A DNA stretch of 64,000 nt from Halichondria panicea (Eukaryota; Porifera; Demospongiae; Suberitida; Halichondriidae). A program made the translations under genes and the position numbers. The stretch is from contig NC_087382.1 in assembly GCF_963675165.1 (NCBI RefSeq), forward strand, positions 3,263,963 to 3,327,962, read 5' to 3'. Shown in pieces: positions 59,802-64,000 of the stretch. The notes beneath the pieces were generated by a model, which saw nothing but the letters and a program-made list of their open reading frames with translations, searched no databases and had not been told where the DNA came from. Numbering within the stretch: position 1 is the first letter of the stretch; every line of letters begins with the position of its first letter.

Positions 59802-62800
59802 TCACACTTCATTGTGTGTGGGGGCGATTTCTGTGTGTGTAACAGCAGGGCGATGGTTTACTCTTGTAGGGGGAGGGGCTGGTCTTCTGTAGTCCTCTGT
59901 GGTGAGGGGGGCTAGTTCATCCATGTAGGATAGTCTCAGCTGGTCCGACCTCATGGCTGGTCTGATAATGGGAGGAGTGATGTACCGATCAGGGTCAGCT
60001 TCTTCCACAGCTCCATCAGTGTAAGGTGGGTTCAAGGTGTCTCTTTGTTCATAATCATCTACTGCTTCAAGAAAATCATCTTCATCATTCTCATTGATTA
60101 CCAGATCATACATTTCCCGGGTATTGTTAGTTCGTCGGAGTCTAATATCTGCAACACCTACTTGTAAGTTCCTTTTGATACTCTTAACGACATTCTTTAT
60201 CTCGAGCCATATTTTGGTCTTTTTTAGTACGTAGTGGTGAAAATGGTAGCTGATGATTGTCACAAAGAGAATGAAAGCTATAGACATTGAAATAATAGTC
60301 AGCATTTCTTGCTGTCGGTGTGTTTCAAAAACGTAGGAAGTGCCATAGGATAGAATGCCAAGATTAAGCAGAAATAATGTTTCTAGATAGTTACTAAGTT
60401 GCTTTTTGTGTACTTGGTTGTTCAATGATATCAGTCCGATTGCAATACACCCAGCAGATAGTACAGGGAGAGACGTGTCTGGAGCCATGGCAACTACTAG
60501 ATTATGAGCAATTAGAGCAAAGAGGAGCAGTCCCACCCAGTAGCGATGCTTGGGAGTGAATGGAGCATGGTATGCATCCATGAAGCCAGTGTACTTTGTG
60601 TTCTTAGTCCATTTCATAACCTTTGAACAGCGTGGTAACCATTGCCCAAAAAAGAGCAGTACAGTGAACAATCCACCCGCAATGAGGATAATACCAGCAG
60701 CAAAAAACTGAGGGATGTGTTTGGGAGTGAAGTATGGCACATTGCCGTCGTACAGCCAAACAGTCTTGGTGGATCCATCGGGATATTCCAAGACCCTGTT
60801 TTGTAGTGCAGCAATGATAAACCGTAAGAATTTAGAATAAGAGAGTAGAACGAGTGTGCCTAGGGCAGCAACTGGGTTCCTGTTGGAGAGGAGCTTTGCA
60901 AATGAGTCAAAGTACTTGCTCAATATTATAATAAGAAACATAAGAAGAAACAAGTAAGCTGGGAAGATAAGTTGAAGGAGCACTTTTCCTTGAGAGTTCA
61001 TCCCATCATAAAAGCATGCCTCGATTCCTAGGTCAAGATTCACCCATGATACAAAAACTGTTAAAAAGTTGTTTAAACTAGGAAAGAAAATTGCTCTATT
61101 AGCAGCCACTATGTTGGTGTAAAAAATGAGGCCATGAATATTTCCAGTTGCTATAGTGATGTTGAGCACGAGAATTAAAGCAACTAGCAATATGCCTGCC
61201 AGCGCAAATGGTATTAGTAGAAGAAGGTAAAGATTAGAGCATTTTTTACAGTTTGACGTAGCCAACATAAGACTGAGTCCTGGTTCACATTCTCCACACA
61301 GGACACCGCTTCGATTGTAGGCACATTGTTCGTCAGGATTACTGAGACTGATGTTGACTGGTTTTTGTACGCAATAGTCAAGTGTACAGCTGCTAACAAC
61401 ATACCCTGTTTCATTGGTGGTATTTATGACTTCTATCCATGTGTTGTTATTTCTTTCCAGTGTTATGGATCCATTTCCCTCAAAACAATTTGTTATCTGA
61501 TATCCTAGTTGCAAGTCTGGATCACAGTCACACTTGCACTCAATATCGGACTGAATTGGCTGAAGTCCACTAGGGCATGTGCAGAGTTCAAAAGAAATAT
61601 TAATAAACTGTTTGGAGATTCCCAAATTGTTGCATGGACCCTCGGCATAGAGTTCCACTTGAGCAGAGCTGTCGTGTGAGAATACATTGTACTCTAATTC
61701 TGTGCACTGATGGCCAACTTTCTGTTCAGCCTGTCCTTCTTTAAGACGACCAACTCCACTCGTAGTGATAACAGAGCTGCGAATTGTGGCATTCTTTGGA
61801 TTTTCAACTTGGTCAATAGCCATAACACTGATTCTAAATGTGTGTCCCTTTCTTGTAGAAATAATATTATAGTCATTTTTGCAAAAAATTACCTGAACAG
61901 GCCTAGAGGAGATTGATAATTTGGTGGAGGATTTTATGGTGTTATTTATATAGTCCAATCCAGATCCATTTGAAGTATCATATTCAGCATTTTGACTTGC
62001 TGTACACCTGTCCAACAAACCTCCGTAGATGTCTGCTCCTGACCTGGTAGCTGTGTTGTTAGTCATGAATGTGTTGAAAGAGTTTTGAGACATTTTTTGA
62101 TAGTGATCCCCATACAATTTAATTGTTTGAATGAAACAGTCAGCAAAAATGTTTTGAGTTGCATCATCTTCTGTGGCCCCTCGTCTACAGGTATCACTTT
62201 GTGTGTCATCTGCCATGAATATTCCACCTCCGTACTGAGCCAAGTTTTTGTTAATCATTAACTTGACATAAAATCCATTTCCACGCTTACTTTCTTTATT
62301 TTCTTTAAATAGGTACAGTTTGGAACTTTGTTGTAGATACACTCCACCTCCACTAGCATTAGCTCTGTTTGAGTCAATGTTGACGTGTGATTGAGTAAGT
62401 TTAATAGTTGAAGACACTGCATAAATACCTCCACCATTCTCAGCAATGTTGTGAGCAATCCCACTTTGTTTATTTGGAGGAAGTGAATAACCATATGCAC
62501 CTACGATCGGCACTGATTGGAACTCAACTCTGCTAGAATATGCATAAATCGCCCCACCATCCTGGTGTGCTGTGTTGTGATAGATCTTTATTGGCTCTTT
62601 TACAATGAGTATACTCTCTCTCATAAATATCCCTCCTCCGTAGGTAGCTGTGTTGTTGGTGATGATTATTCCTTCCGTGTTAATATATATTTGACTCTGG
62701 TCAGCGCTGATGGCTCCACCAAACACACCACGATTGTTACTGAGTGTTGTAGGTCCATTAAACTCGATTCGACTATTGAAAGCATAAATGGGACGACCAT

Positions 62801-64000
62801 TGTTACTGACAATATTCATTCCAGTGAATGTTACATTTGATTGTGAAATGTTCAAACTGCCTATGTTATTAGTAATGTCAGTGTTGTTGATGATTAAGGT
62901 GGAAGATTGGAAGACATCAATTGCTCCACCCTCTTTAGCAACGTTGTTTGTCAGCGTACTGTTGGAGATGGACACACTACTGCCTGAGTCAAAAATTGTA
63001 ATCGAACTACCTAAGTCAGCTCTGTTGTATGTCAGCTCACTGGATGAGATGGACACACTGCCTGAGACAATATCAATTGCTCCACCAACGTGAGCTCTGT
63101 TATTTGTCAGCTCACTGTTGGAGATGGACATACTACCTGATTCAACATAAATCGCTCCACCATTACCACCATAATAGTCAGCACTGTTGTTTATCAGCTT
63201 ACTATTGGAAATAGACACACTACCTGAGCCCAAAAAAATGGTTCCACCTCTATAGTGAGCACTGTTGTTTGTTAGCTCACTGTTGGAGATGGACACACTG
63301 CCTGAGCCAACAATAATCGCTCCACCACCCCAGTAAGCTCTGTTGTTTGTCAGCTCACTGTTGGAGATGGACACACTGCTTGAGACAACAGCAATGGCTC
63401 CACCAAACTCAGAACCTTTGTTATTTGTGAAGTTACACCAAGTGATCACTACAGTACCAGATACCACTTTTACTGCTCCTCCATTCTCAGCACTGTTGTA
63501 GTTGAACTCTGTGTTGTTGATCAGTGCGTTGTTTGATTTAATGTAAACTGCACCTCCATCATTTCTAGTGAACACACTATTTGTTATGTACACATCATCA
63601 GCCTCAATGTGCAGTGTGTGACCAGTGTTGTTCATAAAGAGAGTGCTCTCAATTGTTGCAGTTTGAGTATTAGCAATCTTAACTATGCTGGTTTCCACCT
63701 GATTGAGTAATACAAAGTCCATAAAGTAGCAGTCCTTGATAGAGACATCGTGGGCACTGTCGATGATGATGACACTTTGATCAAAGTTTTGTGGTCCAAA
63801 ATTTGCTTGAACAAAACCCAAGTTTTCAATACTCAATTCAATAATACTAACAAAAAGTATCGTACTATTGCTATGGAATCCAACTACTGTTATAGATCTA
63901 TTTGTGTTCTGGCCAGTGATTTGCACATGTGAGAAGTTACGAATCAATAATTGCTGGGTTAACACATGATCTCCAGGTAGAAAGCTCAAGGTGAGATTGA
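59802..64000 (-). CDS. Giant beta-helix, multi-membrane surface protein B (5' end beyond window)
   Basis: Open frame of about 1,398 codons from the window edge; the signal peptide and true start lie beyond 64000 (the frame continues upstream as NLTLSFLPGD, matching A). Same order as A: beta-helix coils (NNSAHYRGG, NNRAHVGGAI, SGSVSISNSELTNN), Ig-like part (FRISVMAIDQVENPKNATIR), cysteine-rich part (CTCPSG, CKCDCDPDL, CGECEPGLSL), then uninterrupted membrane block: YLLLLIPFALAGILLVALIL, FPAYLFLLMFLIIILSKYF, NPVAALGTLVLLSYSKFLRF, FFAAGIILIAGGLFTVLLFF, HRYWVGLLLFALIAHNLVVA, LETLFLLNLGILSYGTSYVF, IISMSIAFILFVTIISYHFH. The tail has NPPYTD where A has PPPYTD, so the PPxY motif is lost, and keeps the proline-rich end. 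Probably a plasma-membrane protein with a large extracellular beta-solenoid. Confidence 0.8.
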   Translation of the reverse strand, partial: NLTLSFLPGDHVLTQQLLIRNFSHVQITGQNTNRSITVVGFHSNSTILFVSIIELSIENLGFVQANFGPQNFDQSVIIIDSAHDVSIKDCYFMDFVLLNQVETSIVKIANTQTATIESTLFMNNTGHTLHIEADDVYITNSVFTRNDGGAVYIKSNNALINNTEFNYNSAENGGAVKVVSGTVVITWCNFTNNKGSEFGGAIAVVSSSVSISNSELTNNRAYWGGGAIIVGSGSVSISNSELTNNSAHYRGGTIFLGSGSVSISNSKLINNSADYYGGNGGAIYVESGSMSISNSELTNNRAHVGGAIDIVSGSVSISSSELTYNRADLGSSITIFDSGSSVSISNSTLTNNVAKEGGAIDVFQSSTLIINNTDITNNIGSLNISQSNVTFTGMNIVSNNGRPIYAFNSRIEFNGPTTLSNNRGVFGGAISADQSQIYINTEGIIITNNTATYGGGIFMRESILIVKEPIKIYHNTAHQDGGAIYAYSSRVEFQSVPIVGAYGYSLPPNKQSGIAHNIAENGGGIYAVSSTIKLTQSHVNIDSNRANASGGGVYLQQSSKLYLFKENKESKRGNGFYVKLMINKNLAQYGGGIFMADDTQSDTCRRGATEDDATQNIFADCFIQTIKLYGDHYQKMSQNSFNTFMTNNTATRSGADIYGGLLDRCTASQNAEYDTSNGSGLDYINNTIKSSTKLSISSRPVQVIFCKNDYNIISTRKGHTFRISVMAIDQVENPKNATIRSSVITTSGVGRLKEGQAEQKVGHQCTELEYNVFSHDSSAQVELYAEGPCNNLGISKQFINISFELCTCPSGLQPIQSDIECKCDCDPDLQLGYQITNCFEGNGSITLERNNNTWIEVINTTNETGYVVSSCTLDYCVQKPVNISLSNPDEQCAYNRSGVLCGECEPGLSLMLATSNCKKCSNLYLLLLIPFALAGILLVALILVLNITIATGNIHGLIFYTNIVAANRAIFFPSLNNFLTVFVSWVNLDLGIEACFYDGMNSQGKVLLQLIFPAYLFLLMFLIIILSKYFDSFAKLLSNRNPVAALGTLVLLSYSKFLRFIIAALQNRVLEYPDGSTKTVWLYDGNVPYFTPKHIPQFFAAGIILIAGGLFTVLLFFGQWLPRCSKVMKWTKNTKYTGFMDAYHAPFTPKHRYWVGLLLFALIAHNLVVAMAPDTSLPVLSAGCIAIGLISLNNQVHKKQLSNYLETLFLLNLGILSYGTSYVFETHRQQEMLTIISMSIAFILFVTIISYHFHHYVLKKTKIWLEIKNVVKSIKRNLQVGVADIRLRRTNNTREMYDLVINENDEDDFLEAVDDYEQRDTLNPPYTDGAVEEADPDRYITPPIIRPAMRSDQLRLSYMDELAPLTTEDYRRPAPPPTRVNHRPAVTHTEIAPTHNEV
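62930..63420. repeat. Tandem coil repeats in protein B
   Basis: About seven DNA units of roughly 69-78 bp with GAGATGGACACACT and GTTTGTCAGCTCACTG; one or two more coils than in A, with different order of inner motifs. Confidence 0.8.

Noticed and set aside
59802-63989. Start of protein B at 63989
   Set aside because: The codon there is TTG and the frame continues upstream in homology to protein A; the real start is outside the window.

Overview
The window is eukaryotic, animal nuclear DNA. It is AT-rich, its genes are cut by GT-AG introns (many only 45-100 nt), and it holds very long CA/GT microsatellites and many small inverted-repeat transposons. Conserved animal genes could be read exon by exon: the 3' end of a protein arginine methyltransferase, a DAPP1-like SH2/PH adaptor, cyclin-Y and an alsin C-terminal-like Rab5 exchange factor. 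The two very large beta-helix/multi-membrane proteins at the right end, the compact introns and the tandem paralogues suggest a sponge (Porifera, probably a demosponge). That assignment is inference from protein style; no marker gene here settles it.

Layout. 1-0.5 kb: last two exons of a PRMT. 1-8.5 kb and 12-13.9 kb: four tandem core-2/I-branching N-acetylglucosaminyltransferase-like (GT14) genes on +; the third is broken. 8.9-11.7 kb: complete 9-exon DAPP1-like gene on -. 14-18.2 kb: complete 10-exon cyclin-Y gene on -. 19.2-30.9 kb: complete 21-exon ALS2CL/alsin-like gene on +, with an unrelated single-exon membrane protein on - inside intron 10. 31-38.7 kb: three single-exon seven-membrane-segment receptor-like genes on -, each beside a copy of the last alsin exons; only the first exon copy is intact.

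38.7-47.4 kb is a nested transposon block. An 8.6 kb outer element (6-bp target duplication, inverted 33/39-bp subterminal arrays) holds a 57-bp foldback element, a 1.5 kb element with a 7-bp duplication, and a two-gene element coding for a 582-residue, 14-exon transposase-like protein and a convergent 198-residue Cys/His protein. Each gene starts downstream of a TATA box lying in one arm of the same inverted repeat. Foldback mini-elements elsewhere in the window share the terminal motif of this element and have 9-10 bp target duplications, which fits a Mutator-like system.

50.1-54.3 kb and 59.8-64 kb (running off the window): two paralogous secreted-start beta-helix proteins with 8-9 C-terminal membrane segments, on -. 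The first carries a 4-nt insertion. Between them lie decayed pieces: a possible PIKfyve-like fragment, an alsin last exon, a seven-membrane-segment pseudogene, an orphan GT14 last exon and a receptor scrap. Gene families that are tandem on the left of the window are thus re-found as fragments on the right, pointing to repeated segmental duplication. Exon coordinates were read by eye from reading frame and splice signals and may be off by a base or two.
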